Counted from the first letter of the stretch, positions 45,003 through 54,710 are shown. The stretch: 64,000 bases of DNA from Methylobacterium fujisawaense (GCF_014138435.1 NZ_JACJIM010000005.1:496001-560000); one strand, 5' to 3'. Notes: a model not told the origin generated them from the letters alone. Numbers and translations are program-made.

Positions 45003-46733
45003 ATGCGTGGCGACGACGAGACTCACGACCTGCGTAACCGCCGTGCCTCGGCCGCGCTGCCTCTCAGCCGGCGTCAGATCCTTGGAACGGCCGCGACGGG
45101 CCTGGCCGTGGCCGCGCTGCCGGGCTCGCCGGTCCTGGCCGACGGTGCCGACGGCACCGTCGACGTGCTGCTGATCGGCGGCGGGATCATGAGCGCGACC
45201 CTCGGCATCTGGTTGAATGCATTGGAGCCGGATTGGTCGATCCAGATGGTCGAGCGGCTCGATCAGGTCGCCCTGGAGAGCTCCAACGGCTGGAACAATG
45301 CCGGCACCGGACACTCGGCCCTGGCGGAGTTGAACTATACGCCCGAGAACAAGACGGGACAGATCGAGATCGCCAAGGCGGTCGAGATCAACGAAGCTTT
45401 CCAGGTCACCCGTCAGTTCCTGGCGCATCAGGTCAGGACCGGCGTGATGAAGGATCCGCACACCTTCATCAACTATACGCCGCACATGAGCTTCGTCTGG
45501 GGCGACGACAACATCGCGTATCTGAAAAAGCGCTGGGAGGCTCTCAAGGCGAGCCCGCTCTTCGCCGGCATGGCGTATTCGGAGGATCCGGAGCAGCTCC
45601 GCAAATGGGTGCCCCTGATGATGGAGGGGCGCGATCCGAAGCAGAAGGTCGCCGCGACGTGGTCGCCGCTGGGCACCGACTGCGAGTGGGGTGAGGTGAC
45701 CCGTCAATACGTCGCCCATCTGCAGAAGCAGCCGAGCTTCAAGCTCCGGCTGTCGACCGAAGTCGAGACCATCGCGAAGAATGCCGACGGCTCGTGGCGT
45801 GTGACCGCGAAGAACCTCAAGGACGGCACGCGCCGGACGGTCGACGCCAAGTTCGTCTTCATCGGCGCAGGCGGCGGCGCCCTGCACCTCCTGCAGAAAT
45901 CCGGCATTCCGGAGGGTGACGATTACGCCGGCTTCCCCGTGGGCGGCTCGTTCCTGATCAACGACAATCCCGACGTCGCCACGCTCCACCTCGCCAAGGC
46001 TTACGGCAAGGCGTCCGTGGGCTCGCCGCCCATGTCGGTGCCCCATCTCGACACCCGCATGCTCGGCGGCAAGCGCGTGATCCTGTTCGGGCCCTTCGCG
46101 ACCTTCTCGACCAAGTTCCTGAAGGAAGGCTCCTATTTCGATCTCCTCAGCTCCACCACCACCAGCAATATCTGGCCGATGATGAAGGTCGGCGTCGACG
46201 AATTCCCGCTGGTCGAGTACCTCGCCGGACAGCTCATGCTGTCGGACGACGACCGGATCGCGGCGCTCCGCGCGTACTTCCCGAACGCCAAAAAGGCGGA
46301 GTGGCGTCTCTGGCAGGCGGGCCAGCGCGTCCAGATCATCAAGCGCGACGCGAACAAGGGCGGCGTCCTGAAGCTCGGAACGGAGATCGTCAACGCCAAG
46401 GACGGCAGCATCGCGGCCCTGCTCGGGGCCTCGCCCGGGGCCTCGACGGCGGCGCCGATCATGCTGCAGGTGCTGGAGAAGGTGTTCGCCCAGAAGGTCG
46501 CCACGCCGGAATGGCAGGCCAAGATCCGGGCGATTGTCCCCAGCTACGGCACGAGGCTCAACGACGATCCCGAGCGCGTCGCCCAGGAATGGGCCGAGAC
46601 CAGCGCACAGCTCCAGCTGCCGACGCCGCCGCAGATCGACCGGGCCGTGCTGAAACCGGTCCCGACCGGCAGCACCGTGCTCAACAGCAGTGCCACGCCG
46701 GTGAAGGAGCCGGTCCACGACCTCGCGCCGTAG
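45003..46733 (+). CDS. mqo: Malate:quinone oxidoreductase with Tat-like signal
   Basis: A 576-residue FAD enzyme oxidising malate to oxaloacetate and reducing quinone at the membrane. Mqo signatures: VDVLLIGGGIMSATLGIWLN (FAD-binding), ESSNGWNNAGTGHSALAELN, FVWGDDNIAYLKKRWE, FVFIGAGGGALHLLQKSGIP, and GASPGASTAAPIML. Residues ~20-45 (SRRQILGTAATGLAVAALPG, SPVLA) look like a twin-arginine signal with AxA-type cleavage, unusual because classical Mqo is a cytoplasmic-side peripheral protein. The start at 45003 has weak GCGGGA upstream. Confidence 0.93.
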   Translation: MRGDDETHDLRNRRASAALPLSRRQILGTAATGLAVAALPGSPVLADGADGTVDVLLIGGGIMSATLGIWLNALEPDWSIQMVERLDQVALESSNGWNNAGTGHSALAELNYTPENKTGQIEIAKAVEINEAFQVTRQFLAHQVRTGVMKDPHTFINYTPHMSFVWGDDNIAYLKKRWEALKASPLFAGMAYSEDPEQLRKWVPLMMEGRDPKQKVAATWSPLGTDCEWGEVTRQYVAHLQKQPSFKLRLSTEVETIAKNADGSWRVTAKNLKDGTRRTVDAKFVFIGAGGGALHLLQKSGIPEGDDYAGFPVGGSFLINDNPDVATLHLAKAYGKASVGSPPMSVPHLDTRMLGGKRVILFGPFATFSTKFLKEGSYFDLLSSTTTSNIWPMMKVGVDEFPLVEYLAGQLMLSDDDRIAALRAYFPNAKKAEWRLWQAGQRVQIIKRDANKGGVLKLGTEIVNAKDGSIAALLGASPGASTAAPIMLQVLEKVFAQKVATPEWQAKIRAIVPSYGTRLNDDPERVAQEWAETSAQLQLPTPPQIDRAVLKPVPTGSTVLNSSATPVKEPVHDLAP

Positions 46734-46742
46734 GACCGGTTC

Positions 46743-46766
46743 GGCGTGCGCGACTGCGCGCACGCC
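46743..46766. terminator. Bidirectional hairpin between mqo and DUF3750 gene
   Basis: A perfect 10-bp stem (ggcgtgcgcg / cgcgcacgcc) with an ACTG loop lies 10 bp after the mqo stop and before the convergent DUF3750 stop. No U tract. Confidence 0.55.
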
Positions 46767-46793
46767 TGCCAGGGTGGTGGCCGGATCCGCCGC

Positions 46794-47528
46794 TCAGAGG
46801 CCGAGCCGGCCCACCGCCGGCAGCTTGATCCCGGGTCGCCGCAGGTCGATCCCCGCGACGCCTCCGAGCAGGTTCAGCTCGAATCCCTCGACCCAGCCGA
46901 GGGTCACTCCGGCATAGCCGCCGAGATTGACGCGGATTCCGGTCCGGGAGGGCGTCAGGCCGGCCCAGCGCCCGTCGTAGGGGAAATCCTTGCCGATCGC
47001 CGTCGTCGGCAGGCTGGCGCGGATCTCCGGCACCGCTGCCATCACGGCGGCCACGAAGGTGTTCGAGTTGGGCCCGGGCCAGACGACATAGTCGCCGGGC
47101 CGGCTGTAGCGGTACTCGGCCACAGCCCTGCGGATCCGCGGGAGCATCGCCTCCGCCTCCGGCCCGTCCGCCGCGAACACGACCGACGGCGGATTTCCGA
47201 ACCAGCGCCCGTCCGGCACGAACCGGTCGACCCAGATCGGCTGGCCCCAGGCCGTGTAGTCGAACCGGCTGAAGGCGGGGGCGTCGCGGTCCTTGATGAC
47301 GATCCAGCTATGCGTGGCCACGATGCCGCGCCAGCTCACGGTCCGCGCCGAGAAGATGCGCAGCACGGCGCCGGGATGCGCATCCGCGCGTGGCAGCAGA
47401 CCGACGCTGGACCGATCCGCGAGACGCCAGTCGCAATTCGCCCGCGTCGCGTAGAGCACGGCCGATGCCGCCACGGGCAGGACGAAGAGCACGGCGAGCG
47501 CGAGGAGGACGATCCTGAAGCAGGTCAC
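46794..47528 (-). CDS. DUF3750 family membrane-anchored protein
   Basis: A 244-residue protein from the GTG at 47528 with one N-terminal hydrophobic segment (IVLLALAVLFVLPVAASAVL). The DUF3750 pattern is clear: THSWIVIKDRD, YTAWGQPIWVDRFVPDGRWF, YVVWPGPNSNTFVAAVMAAV and IGKDFPYDGRWAGLTPS. The PGPNSNTF block and HSW motif suggest a papain-like/NlpC-type hydrolase fold, but activity is unknown. Longer upstream reading in the same frame overlaps the neighbouring gene antisense and is ignored. Confidence 0.82.
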   Translation of the reverse strand: MTCFRIVLLALAVLFVLPVAASAVLYATRANCDWRLADRSSVGLLPRADAHPGAVLRIFSARTVSWRGIVATHSWIVIKDRDAPAFSRFDYTAWGQPIWVDRFVPDGRWFGNPPSVVFAADGPEAEAMLPRIRRAVAEYRYSRPGDYVVWPGPNSNTFVAAVMAAVPEIRASLPTTAIGKDFPYDGRWAGLTPSRTGIRVNLGGYAGVTLGWVEGFELNLLGGVAGIDLRRPGIKLPAVGRLGL

Positions 47529-47634
47529 GAACGAGGGAGCTCCGGGTGATGGGCCGGCCGGATGAAGGCTGCGCGTGCCCCGACGTATGCCGCCAGTGGA
47601 ACGCGGCCGCGCGGATCGGTTCGCACCGTCGCTC

Positions 47635-48564
47635 TCAACCAGCGGCGGCGAGCGCGTCGAGCAGAAGCGTCGCGGCGAGGAGATCCGCGCAGCCACCCGG
47701 GCTGAGGCGCGTCGCCACGAAGGCGCGGTGGATCGCGGCCGCCCGGTCCCGCCAGCCCGGCGCCGCGATTCCGCCGTCCGCGAGAAAGTCCGCCGCCGCC
47801 GCCTGCGCCCATCCGAGGCCGTCGGGTCCCCCGCGATGGAGAAGATTGGTATCGTCGACCACCGCCAGCAGCGCGAAGAAGCAGTGCACGCGCGCCGCCT
47901 CTGGCTCGCCCGGCCGGCAGGCGCGCCCTGCGCGCAGCGCCGGCAGGCCGACCGTTCGGATCGTCGGGAAGCCGGCCGCCGCCTCGGCGCTGGCACCGCC
48001 AACTCCGAAGCGGCGCACCGCCCGTCCGCCATGGCTCACCGGTGAGACAGGGGCCCCGGCGATCGCCGCTCCCCACAGATGCCCGACGCGTTCGGCCCGC
48101 GCTTCGGCGGAGCCGCGCCCCGTGTCCGGCGTGCCAGCCGCCGCGCAGATCAGACCGAGGGAGAAGATGGCGCCGCGATGCGCGTTGACGCCGCCGGTGG
48201 CCCGCATCATCGCGGCCTCGGCCCGCAGCCCGATCCCGCGGAGTTCCGCCATCTCCGCCCCTCGGCTGCCCGCCGAGACCAGATCGGCGAAGAACGGCCG
48301 GATCGCCACGGCGCTCCGGTGGAGGGTGTCGGCATCCATGTCGTCGTGGCTGCCGGAATCCACCGGGCTGACGAGGCCGGGCTTCGGCCAGGTCTCCAGT
48401 TCCTCGATCAGAGCCGCATGGGCGAGGTCGGCGACGCGCTCGGCCCAGGGGGGCTGGGCGCGTTTGGCATCGGACGTCGCGGCAGCGAGGTTCTGATGAG
48501 CGTGCAGGAGCGGACCTCCCCGAGGCGTGCGCCGACATGGCCGGACGGAACTGGGCCGGCCCAA
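47635..48564 (-). CDS. Triphosphoribosyl-dephospho-CoA synthase-like, MdcB/CitG family
   Basis: A protein of up to 309 residues of the CitG/MdcB family, which builds the prosthetic-group precursor of malonate decarboxylase or citrate lyase from dephospho-CoA and ATP. Family blocks are WPKPGLVSPVDSGSHDDMD (near 58) and TGGVNAHRGAIFSLGLICAA (near 122), plus a C-terminal DDTNLLHRGG. The first ~30 residues look non-conserved, so translation may begin later; GGGGAGGT followed by a CTG codon is seen near 48510. No malonate-decarboxylase genes are visible nearby. Confidence 0.8.
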   Translation of the reverse strand: MGRPSSVRPCRRTPRGGPLLHAHQNLAAATSDAKRAQPPWAERVADLAHAALIEELETWPKPGLVSPVDSGSHDDMDADTLHRSAVAIRPFFADLVSAGSRGAEMAELRGIGLRAEAAMMRATGGVNAHRGAIFSLGLICAAAGTPDTGRGSAEARAERVGHLWGAAIAGAPVSPVSHGGRAVRRFGVGGASAEAAAGFPTIRTVGLPALRAGRACRPGEPEAARVHCFFALLAVVDDTNLLHRGGPDGLGWAQAAAADFLADGGIAAPGWRDRAAAIHRAFVATRLSPGGCADLLAATLLLDALAAAG

Positions 48565-48847
48565 CCTATACGGGAAGAAACGGCGCGTGCATGCGTCGGT
48601 AACAGACCCAGTCTGCTTGGGCGTCTCCGGCCTGGAGATCCTTCGGAAACACTATCGCCGCGGATGGCGGGTGGGGCTCGGCGGAGGCGTGATCTGTCGA
48701 TAACCGCGGGGAGCCGGGGCTTGGCCCTCCCACGAGAGCCACCGACGACGCGCCGAATGCCGGCCCCGGACGGTCCGCCACGCCGACCCGTCCGGGACGG
48801 CGCGGCAAATGCCCCGAACTGCCGGCCGCCTGCGGCCGGCACTCTCC
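48565..48847. other. Intergenic region
   Basis: 283 bp between two minus-strand genes, with no supported gene; probably holds the mdcB-like gene promoter and the end of the CoA-transferase transcript. Confidence 0.3.
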
Positions 48848-50830
48848 TCAGGCCGCCGAGGCGACCGCCGGAGAGATCCGCTTCCGGGCCTTCTTGTCCT
48901 CGGTGCTGCTGACGAAGGCCTGCGCCTCCTCCTTGCGCTCGAAGACGTGTGGTGCGACCCCGCGGTTGTTCAGGGCCTCCTCCATCTTCAGGCGCAGGAA
49001 CGCACTCGTCGCGTACCGGGTCGTGGTGGCGTAGTAGTTCGCCTGCAGATACTGGACCATGCCGGCGTAATCATCGACAAGGTTCTCGTTGAGCCGGAAG
49101 CCGTCGTGGTTGATTACGGCGTTGACCCGCTGGCCGGCCTTGCGGCAGGCCTCGACGATGGTCATGCGCAGCTCGTCCATGTCGCCCTTCACCCGGCAGT
49201 ACCAGCCTTCCAAGTTGATGAAGAGAATGTTGCGCTCGCCATCGTAGCTGACACGCGACTTGAGATCGAGGTTGAGCAGATCCGAGATCAGCTCCATCGG
49301 CTCGTCGCGGAAGATGCGCGGATCCATCGGCACGGGATTGCGCACCACGGGGGCGAAATCCATGTGGGCGATGATATCCCGCTCGATATCGATGCCGGGT
49401 GCGACTTCGATCAGTTCAAGACCGTCCGATGTCAACTGGAACACGCAGCGCTCGGTCACGTAGAGGACCGGTTGCGACCGCTCCACCGCGTAGGGACCCG
49501 AGAAGGTGTTCTGCTGCACCTGCGTGACGAATTTGCGCGCCTTGCCCTCGCTGACGATGCGCACCTGACCGTCGTTCACCGCGATCTCGAGGCCGCCGGC
49601 CGTGAACGTGCCGGCAAAGACCACGGTGCGGGCGTTCTGCGAGATGTTGATGAAGCCGCCGCAGCCATTCAGCTTGCCGCCGAACTTGGACGTGTTGACG
49701 TTGCCGGCGGCATCGCACTCGGCCATGCCCAGGCAGGTCATGTCTAGCCCGCCGCCGTCGTAGAAGTCGAACATCTGATTCTGGTCGATGATGCAGTCGG
49801 CATTGGTCGCCGCACCGAAGCTCGAACCGGAGGCCAGCACCCCGCCGACCGCGCCCGCCTCGGTGGTAAGAGTGATGTAGGGCGTGATCTTCTCCTCGTT
49901 GGCGACCGACGAGATGCCCTCCGGCGCACCGACGCCGAGATTGACGACGCCGTTCGGCGGCAGCTCGAAGGCGGCGCGCCGGGCGATGATCTTGCGCTCG
50001 TTGAGCGGCATCCGCTTGATGCCCGCCACCGGAACGCGGATCTCGCCCGCGAGCGCGGCGTCGTGCATGACGCCGTAATTCATGCGGTGCATCTCGGGCT
50101 CGGCGACCACCACGCAGTCGACGAGGATACCGGGGACGCGCACATCCTTCGGCAGAAGATATCCGTCGTCGACGATGCGCTCGACCTGGGCGATGACGAT
50201 GCCGCCGTTGTTGCGGGCCGCCATGGCCTGCGCGAGGCAGTCCAGGGTCAGCGCCTCCTTCTCGTAGGAGAGGTTGCCGGACGGGTCGGCCGATGTCGCG
50301 CGGATGAACGCCACGTCGATCTTGGTCGCCGTGTAGAACAGCCACTCCTCACCATCGACCTCGACGAGCTTGACGATATCCTCGGTGGTCAGCTCGTTGA
50401 CCTTGGCGCCGCCATGACGCGGATCGACGTAGGTCTTCAGGCCGACCTTCGAGAACAGGCCCGGCTGGCCTGCGGCGCAGGCCCGGTACAGCTGTGAGAT
50501 GACGCCCTGAGGCAGGTTGTAGCCGCGGATCAGGTTGTCCTGCGCGGCCTTCGCGACCTTCGGCATGCGGCCGAAATTGGCGGCGATGACCCGCGAGAGG
50601 AGGCCGTCATGGTGCAGGCGGCCCGTGCCGAGCCCTTTGCTGTCACCGGCGCCCGCCGTCATGATCAGGGTGAGCCCACGGGGCGATCCGGTGTCGACGA
50701 ACCGCTTCTCGAGGGCGGCGTGCAGGGCCTCCGGGATGCAGCTCTGGACGAACCCCGTTGTCGTCACGACGTCGTTCTCGCGGATCAGCGCGATCGCCTC
50801 TTCCGCCGAGATGACCTTGTTCTTCCTCAT
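48848..50830 (-). CDS. Acyl-CoA:acetate/propionate CoA-transferase, YdiF/Pct type, with C-terminal extension
   Basis: A 660-residue class I CoA-transferase with fused alpha and beta halves: VTTTGFVQSCIPEALHAALE, TAGAGDSKGLGTGRL, GVGAPEGISSVANEE, and TLTTEAGAVGGVLASGSSFG with the catalytic Glu, followed by GLDMTCLGMAECDAAGNVN. YdiF/Pct enzymes are about 520-540 residues; the extra ~120 C-terminal residues (SYDGERNILFINLEGWYCR ... YATSAFLRLKMEEALNNRG) form a distinct domain. It moves CoA between short-chain acids in the cytoplasm. Start chosen at 50830 (ATGAGGAAG) with GGGAG upstream. Confidence 0.88.
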   Translation of the reverse strand: MRKNKVISAEEAIALIRENDVVTTTGFVQSCIPEALHAALEKRFVDTGSPRGLTLIMTAGAGDSKGLGTGRLHHDGLLSRVIAANFGRMPKVAKAAQDNLIRGYNLPQGVISQLYRACAAGQPGLFSKVGLKTYVDPRHGGAKVNELTTEDIVKLVEVDGEEWLFYTATKIDVAFIRATSADPSGNLSYEKEALTLDCLAQAMAARNNGGIVIAQVERIVDDGYLLPKDVRVPGILVDCVVVAEPEMHRMNYGVMHDAALAGEIRVPVAGIKRMPLNERKIIARRAAFELPPNGVVNLGVGAPEGISSVANEEKITPYITLTTEAGAVGGVLASGSSFGAATNADCIIDQNQMFDFYDGGGLDMTCLGMAECDAAGNVNTSKFGGKLNGCGGFINISQNARTVVFAGTFTAGGLEIAVNDGQVRIVSEGKARKFVTQVQQNTFSGPYAVERSQPVLYVTERCVFQLTSDGLELIEVAPGIDIERDIIAHMDFAPVVRNPVPMDPRIFRDEPMELISDLLNLDLKSRVSYDGERNILFINLEGWYCRVKGDMDELRMTIVEACRKAGQRVNAVINHDGFRLNENLVDDYAGMVQYLQANYYATTTRYATSAFLRLKMEEALNNRGVAPHVFERKEEAQAFVSSTEDKKARKRISPAVASAA

Positions 50831-51229
50831 GGAGCCCGTGATCCTCCCCGGCCTTCGGAGGTGCGGCCGGCCGTGATGCCCGTCCCCTCCGATTCTGCCA
50901 TACGCCGCCCCCGTGGTTCCGGGACATATCGGCCCCGGGAGTCAGCTGAGTTTTGAATACGATCGTTATTGCACCGCATCAATATTTGCGGCATTGCACG
51001 AGGGCCCATGCCGGCCGCGTGACAGTACTCCTAAAATGCAGACCGGCGCTGCTGAAAAACTCTTCGGTCCACGATCAGAAAAATTGCGCGGTGTCAGCGC
51101 CGCAGACGAGGATCGGCTCGAGCGTGACCGCATGTGCTCCCCCGCACGCGGTTTCCGCGGTTCGCGTGCGCGGCCTCACCGCGGAGTCCCTGGATTCGGC
51201 GTCTCTCTCTGTCACGCAGGGAGGCGATC
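50831..51229. promoter_or_regulatory. Divergent promoter region with small inverted repeat
   Basis: 399 bp between the CoA-transferase and a small plus-strand gene. An AT-rich stretch at 50950-51000 carries a short inverted repeat ccgca (50974-50978) / tgcgg (50987-50991), a candidate operator for the CoA-transferase. Confidence 0.35.
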
Positions 51230-51406
51230 ATGAATCGAGATCCGAGAGACCGAAACAGCCAGCGCGAGGGCAGGGGCCGGCCGGCCGATCCGACCAGGGG
51301 CGCCGAGGCCGGCGCACGCGAGGCCGTCGTGGCCGCCTGGCGGCGGGCGCTCTGCAGGATGCGCGAACGGCGGGCCGCGCAGGATCGGACCGATCCCAGC
51401 GGCTGA
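51230..51406 (+). CDS. Small basic hypothetical protein
   Basis: A 58-residue protein with an excellent AGGGAGG ribosome-binding site 6 bp before ATG. Arg-rich, with one amphipathic helix (REAVVAAWRRALCRMRERRA). No family recognised; could bind nucleic acid or membranes. Confidence 0.55.
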   Translation: MNRDPRDRNSQREGRGRPADPTRGAEAGAREAVVAAWRRALCRMRERRAAQDRTDPSG

Positions 51407-51544
51407 GCCACGGGCACAAGCGCGCAAGCCACACCCACCGCCGACGTTGCCCGAATGGTGACGGGACCGACCCCTTTTTCCCTACTTTGCGCGGCGCCGC
51501 GCAGGCGGCACAGCGGGCCTGACGGATGAGGAGTGCATAGGCCG

Positions 51545-51865
51545 ATGGACGACGACGTCGCAGACGGTACGGACGGCGGCGACGCGAGTTCAGACGCGGC
51601 CCGGGAGGCGAACGGGATCGCCTTCCTGCTGGCGAGCGCGGCCTATCTGACCCTCGCGGACGCACATCTCCGGAGGGAAGGTCCAGAAGGCCTCGCCCTG
51701 ATGGACGAGATCGAGGATCGGATCACGGAGGCGCTGCAGAGTTTCGTCGACGAGACGTCCTACGAGGATGCCCGACCGGATATCCTGCTGCATGCAACCC
51801 GCAAGGTTCGGGCCCTGCTCGAGGCCGGACGCTCCCTTTCACCGGAGATGCGGCGGTTTCAGTAA
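51545..51865 (+). CDS. Small helical hypothetical protein
   Basis: A 106-residue helical protein: ANGIAFLLASAAYLTLADAHLRR, GLALMDEIEDRITEALQSFV and ILLHATRKVRALLEAGR. The ATG at 51545 suits the GAGGAG at 51528 better than the GTG inside it. No family recognised. Confidence 0.55.
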   Translation: MDDDVADGTDGGDASSDAAREANGIAFLLASAAYLTLADAHLRREGPEGLALMDEIEDRITEALQSFVDETSYEDARPDILLHATRKVRALLEAGRSLSPEMRRFQ

Positions 51866-52029
51866 GCCGCTCCACCGGCGCGGCAGGCCTGTTCCGATGC
51901 GGCTCGATGGCAGGGTCGCGATTGCCCCGAGAAGCCGATAGCGTCCGCTTCCCGACCTGTCGGTCAGGATCCTGGCACCTCCGCCCGCGGGGGTCTCGCT
52001 GGATCGTCGAGACGCCGAGCCTTGCCGCC

Positions 52030-53319
52030 TCAGCGGATGCCGCCATCGCTCAGGCGATACCAGGCGATGATCGCCGACACGTACAGTCTGTGGAGGGCGT
52101 GAAGCGGCAGCGGCGCGATCGGAGTGAGCGGGAGCGGCAGGTTGTCGGCATCGCCGGTGGCGATGTAGGCGGCCATCGCACGCCCCATCGCCGACTGGAG
52201 GCCGACGCCCCGGCCCTGGCAGCCGATATCGATGAGGAGGCCGGGTGCCGGCTCGTGGAGATGGGGCAGGTAGTCCCGGGTGATCGCGACGCGGCCGCAC
52301 CAGCGGTGGTCGAAGGCGGTCCCGTCGAGCTGCGGGAACAGCTTGCCGACGATCCGTTCGAGATGGGCCCAGTCGGCAGGACTCCGCGGCTCCCGGAACG
52401 GACCGCGGCCGCCCATCAGCAGGCGACCGGTATGGTCCAGCCGGAAGTAGAGCAGGAGCTTGCGCGTGTCCGACGAGACATGGCCTTCGGGCAAGATCGA
52501 GCGCCGCAGGTTGTCGGAGAGCGGCACCGTGGCGACCTGGAAGGAGTTCGCCGCGATCACGGTCCGCGCGAGGTCCGGCCAGAGGCCGCCCGTGTAGCCG
52601 TTGGTGCACAGAACGACCCGTTCGGCATTCAGCCGGGCCCCCTGGGCCGTCGTGACCGTCCAGCCCGACCCCGTCCGTTCGAGAGAGGTCACCGGCGATG
52701 CGCCGTGGATCGACGCTCCGGCCTTCAGGGCCGCCCGGGCGAGGCCGCGGGCATAACTCAAGGGCTGGATCGCGCCACCGCGTCCGTCGAGCCAGCCGCC
52801 GCGATAGCGACCGGTCCCGAGGAGCTGTTCGGCCTCGGCCTTGTCGAGGACGCGGGTCGGCGCGCCGAGATCGGCCCATTGCGCCGCCCGTCGCTCGACT
52901 TCGGCGAGCCCCGTCTCGGTATGGGCACCCTGAATCCAGCCGGCACGCCGGTGCGGCACGTCCATCCCGTGCCGGGCAATCAGGTCGAACACCACGTCGG
53001 CGGTTCCGCCGGCGAAGCGTGCGAGCCGCTCGCCGCGCTCTCGGCCGAACCGGGCGACGAGATCCGCGGGATCGTATTTCAGGCCCGGGATCACTTGGCC
53101 GCCGTTGCGACCGGACCCGCCATAGCCGACCTCCCGCGCCTCCAGAACCACCGGGCGGATGCCGCGCTCGGCCAAGTGCAGGGCGGTGGACAGGCCGCAG
53201 AATCCGCCGCCGACGATCACCACGTCGGCCGTGCCGGATTCGGCGAGCGGCGGTGTGTCCGGCGCGGGCGCCGCCGTAGTGGCCCAGAGCGAGGGGGCGA
53301 GGGGGAACGGTTCGGCCAC
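52030..53319 (-). CDS. FAD-dependent amine/amino-acid oxidase (DAO family)
   Basis: A 429-residue flavoprotein: the dinucleotide-binding VVIVGGGFCGLSTALHLAE is followed by the acidic strand end VVLEAREVG, then GGSGRNGGQVIPGLK, a block typical of glycine/D-amino-acid and gamma-glutamylputrescine oxidases (PuuB/OrdL group), and GYTGGLWPDLARTVIAANSF. The C-terminus has LLIDIGCQGRGVGLQSAMGR. It is next to an amino-acid ABC transporter on the same strand (9-bp gap) and an XRE-cupin regulator, so it probably oxidises the imported amine or amino acid. Confidence 0.85.
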   Translation of the reverse strand: MAEPFPLAPSLWATTAAPAPDTPPLAESGTADVVIVGGGFCGLSTALHLAERGIRPVVLEAREVGYGGSGRNGGQVIPGLKYDPADLVARFGRERGERLARFAGGTADVVFDLIARHGMDVPHRRAGWIQGAHTETGLAEVERRAAQWADLGAPTRVLDKAEAEQLLGTGRYRGGWLDGRGGAIQPLSYARGLARAALKAGASIHGASPVTSLERTGSGWTVTTAQGARLNAERVVLCTNGYTGGLWPDLARTVIAANSFQVATVPLSDNLRRSILPEGHVSSDTRKLLLYFRLDHTGRLLMGGRGPFREPRSPADWAHLERIVGKLFPQLDGTAFDHRWCGRVAITRDYLPHLHEPAPGLLIDIGCQGRGVGLQSAMGRAMAAYIATGDADNLPLPLTPIAPLPLHALHRLYVSAIIAWYRLSDGGIR

Positions 53320-53328
53320 GGCCTTGTC

Positions 53329-54060
53329 CTAAAGCGGGTGCAGCACACGCTGCAGGAAATCCTGCGTGCGCGGGTTCTGCGGACGGTTCAGGATCTCGGC
53401 GGCGGGTCCCTGCTCGACGAGCCGGCCGCCATCGAGGAACAGCACCCGGTCGGCGACCTCCCGGGCGAAGCCGATCTCGTGGGTCACGACGATCATCGTC
53501 ATGCCCTCGTCGGCGAGCCCGCGCATCACCCGCAGCACGTCGCCGACGAGTTCGGGATCGAGGGCCGAAGTCGGCTCGTCGAACAGGATCGCCTCCGGGC
53601 GCATGGCGAGCGCCCGGGCGATGGCGACGCGCTGCTGCTGGCCGCCGGAGAGTTCGTCCGGCCGGGCGTGCTCCTTGCCGGAGAGACCGACCCGCGCGAG
53701 GAGCGCCCGGGCGCGCTCCTCGGCCTCCGCACGGGGTTCGCCCTTGACGTGGATCGGCCCCTCGACGACGTTCTCGAGGGCGGTCCGGTTGGCGAACAGG
53801 TTGAATCTCTGGAAGACCATGGAGACCCGGGTCCGGATCGCCTTGATGCTGCGCTTGTCCCGGTCGACCCGCTGACCGTCGACGCGGATCTCGCCGCCGT
53901 CATAGGCTTCCAGGCCGTTGATGCAGCGCAACAGGGTCGACTTGCCGGACCCCGAGGGTCCGATGATGCACACCACCTCGCCCGTGGTGACTTCGGCCGA
54001 GACGCCCTTGATCACCTCCAGGGTGCCGTAGTGCTTCCGCACGTCCTTCAGCACGATCAT
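53329..54060 (-). CDS. Polar amino-acid ABC transporter, ATP-binding protein
   Basis: A 243-residue ABC ATPase of the GlnQ/HisP group: Walker A GPSGSGKSTLLRCINGLE, Q-loop in VSMVFQRFNLFANRTALENV, signature LSGGQQQRVAIARAL, Walker B ILFDEPTSALDPELVGDVL and H-loop TIVVTHEIGFAREV (present as MIVVTHEIG). It energises import with the permease, whose stop overlaps this start (ATGA). Upstream gene of the FAD oxidase in the operon. Confidence 0.93.
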   Translation of the reverse strand: MIVLKDVRKHYGTLEVIKGVSAEVTTGEVVCIIGPSGSGKSTLLRCINGLEAYDGGEIRVDGQRVDRDKRSIKAIRTRVSMVFQRFNLFANRTALENVVEGPIHVKGEPRAEAEERARALLARVGLSGKEHARPDELSGGQQQRVAIARALAMRPEAILFDEPTSALDPELVGDVLRVMRGLADEGMTMIVVTHEIGFAREVADRVLFLDGGRLVEQGPAAEILNRPQNPRTQDFLQRVLHPL

Positions 54061-54710
54061 CGATGCCGCCCCTTGGCCTCGAGATGCCGGACCAGAAGGA
54101 TGAGCGGCAGGCTGAGCGCGAGGTACATCAGCGCCACCATCGTGTAGACGCTGGTATTCTTGAAGGTCGACGACGCGATCAGCTTCCCCTGGAGTGCCAA
54201 TTCCGCCACCGTGATGGTGGAGGCCTGGGACGAATCCTTGAGCATCATGATCATGATGTTGCCGTAGGGCGGCAGTGCGATCCGGATCGCTTGCGGCAGG
54301 ATCACCCGCCGCATCGTCATGCCCCAGCCCATGCCGATCGACAGCGCCGCCTCGACCTGGCCGCGATCCACCGCCTCGATGCCGGCGCGGAAATTCTCCG
54401 CCTGGTAGGCCGAATAGGCGATGCCGAGCCCGATGATCGCCGCCTGCACCGCGGTCAGCGACAGGCCGAAATCGGGCATGACGAAGTAGATGTAGAACAG
54501 CTGCACGATGATCGGGATGCCGCGCAGGATGTTGATCATCACCGCGCTGAAGCCCGCCAGCACGGCGATGCCGGAGACGCGCATCACCGCCCAGACCAAG
54601 CCGAGGAGCGTCGAGACCACCAGGGAGGCGAGGGTGATCAGGACGGTCAGTTGCACGCCCTGCAGCAGGATCGGCAGGTATTCCTGAGCATCGGCGAGGA
54701 ACTCGCGCAT
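54057..54710 (-). CDS. Polar amino-acid ABC transporter, permease
   Basis: A 217-residue inner-membrane permease of the HisM/GlnP family from the ATG at 54710 (MREFLADAQEYLPILLQGVQ), which lies 5 bp beyond the binding-protein stop and is better than the upstream ATG inside that gene. Several membrane segments are visible, and the EAA loop is EAALSIGMGWGMTMRRVILP. It overlaps the ATPase gene by 4 bp. Single-permease systems of this kind work as homodimers. Confidence 0.9.
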   Translation of the reverse strand: MREFLADAQEYLPILLQGVQLTVLITLASLVVSTLLGLVWAVMRVSGIAVLAGFSAVMINILRGIPIIVQLFYIYFVMPDFGLSLTAVQAAIIGLGIAYSAYQAENFRAGIEAVDRGQVEAALSIGMGWGMTMRRVILPQAIRIALPPYGNIMIMMLKDSSQASTITVAELALQGKLIASSTFKNTSVYTMVALMYLALSLPLILLVRHLEAKGRHR

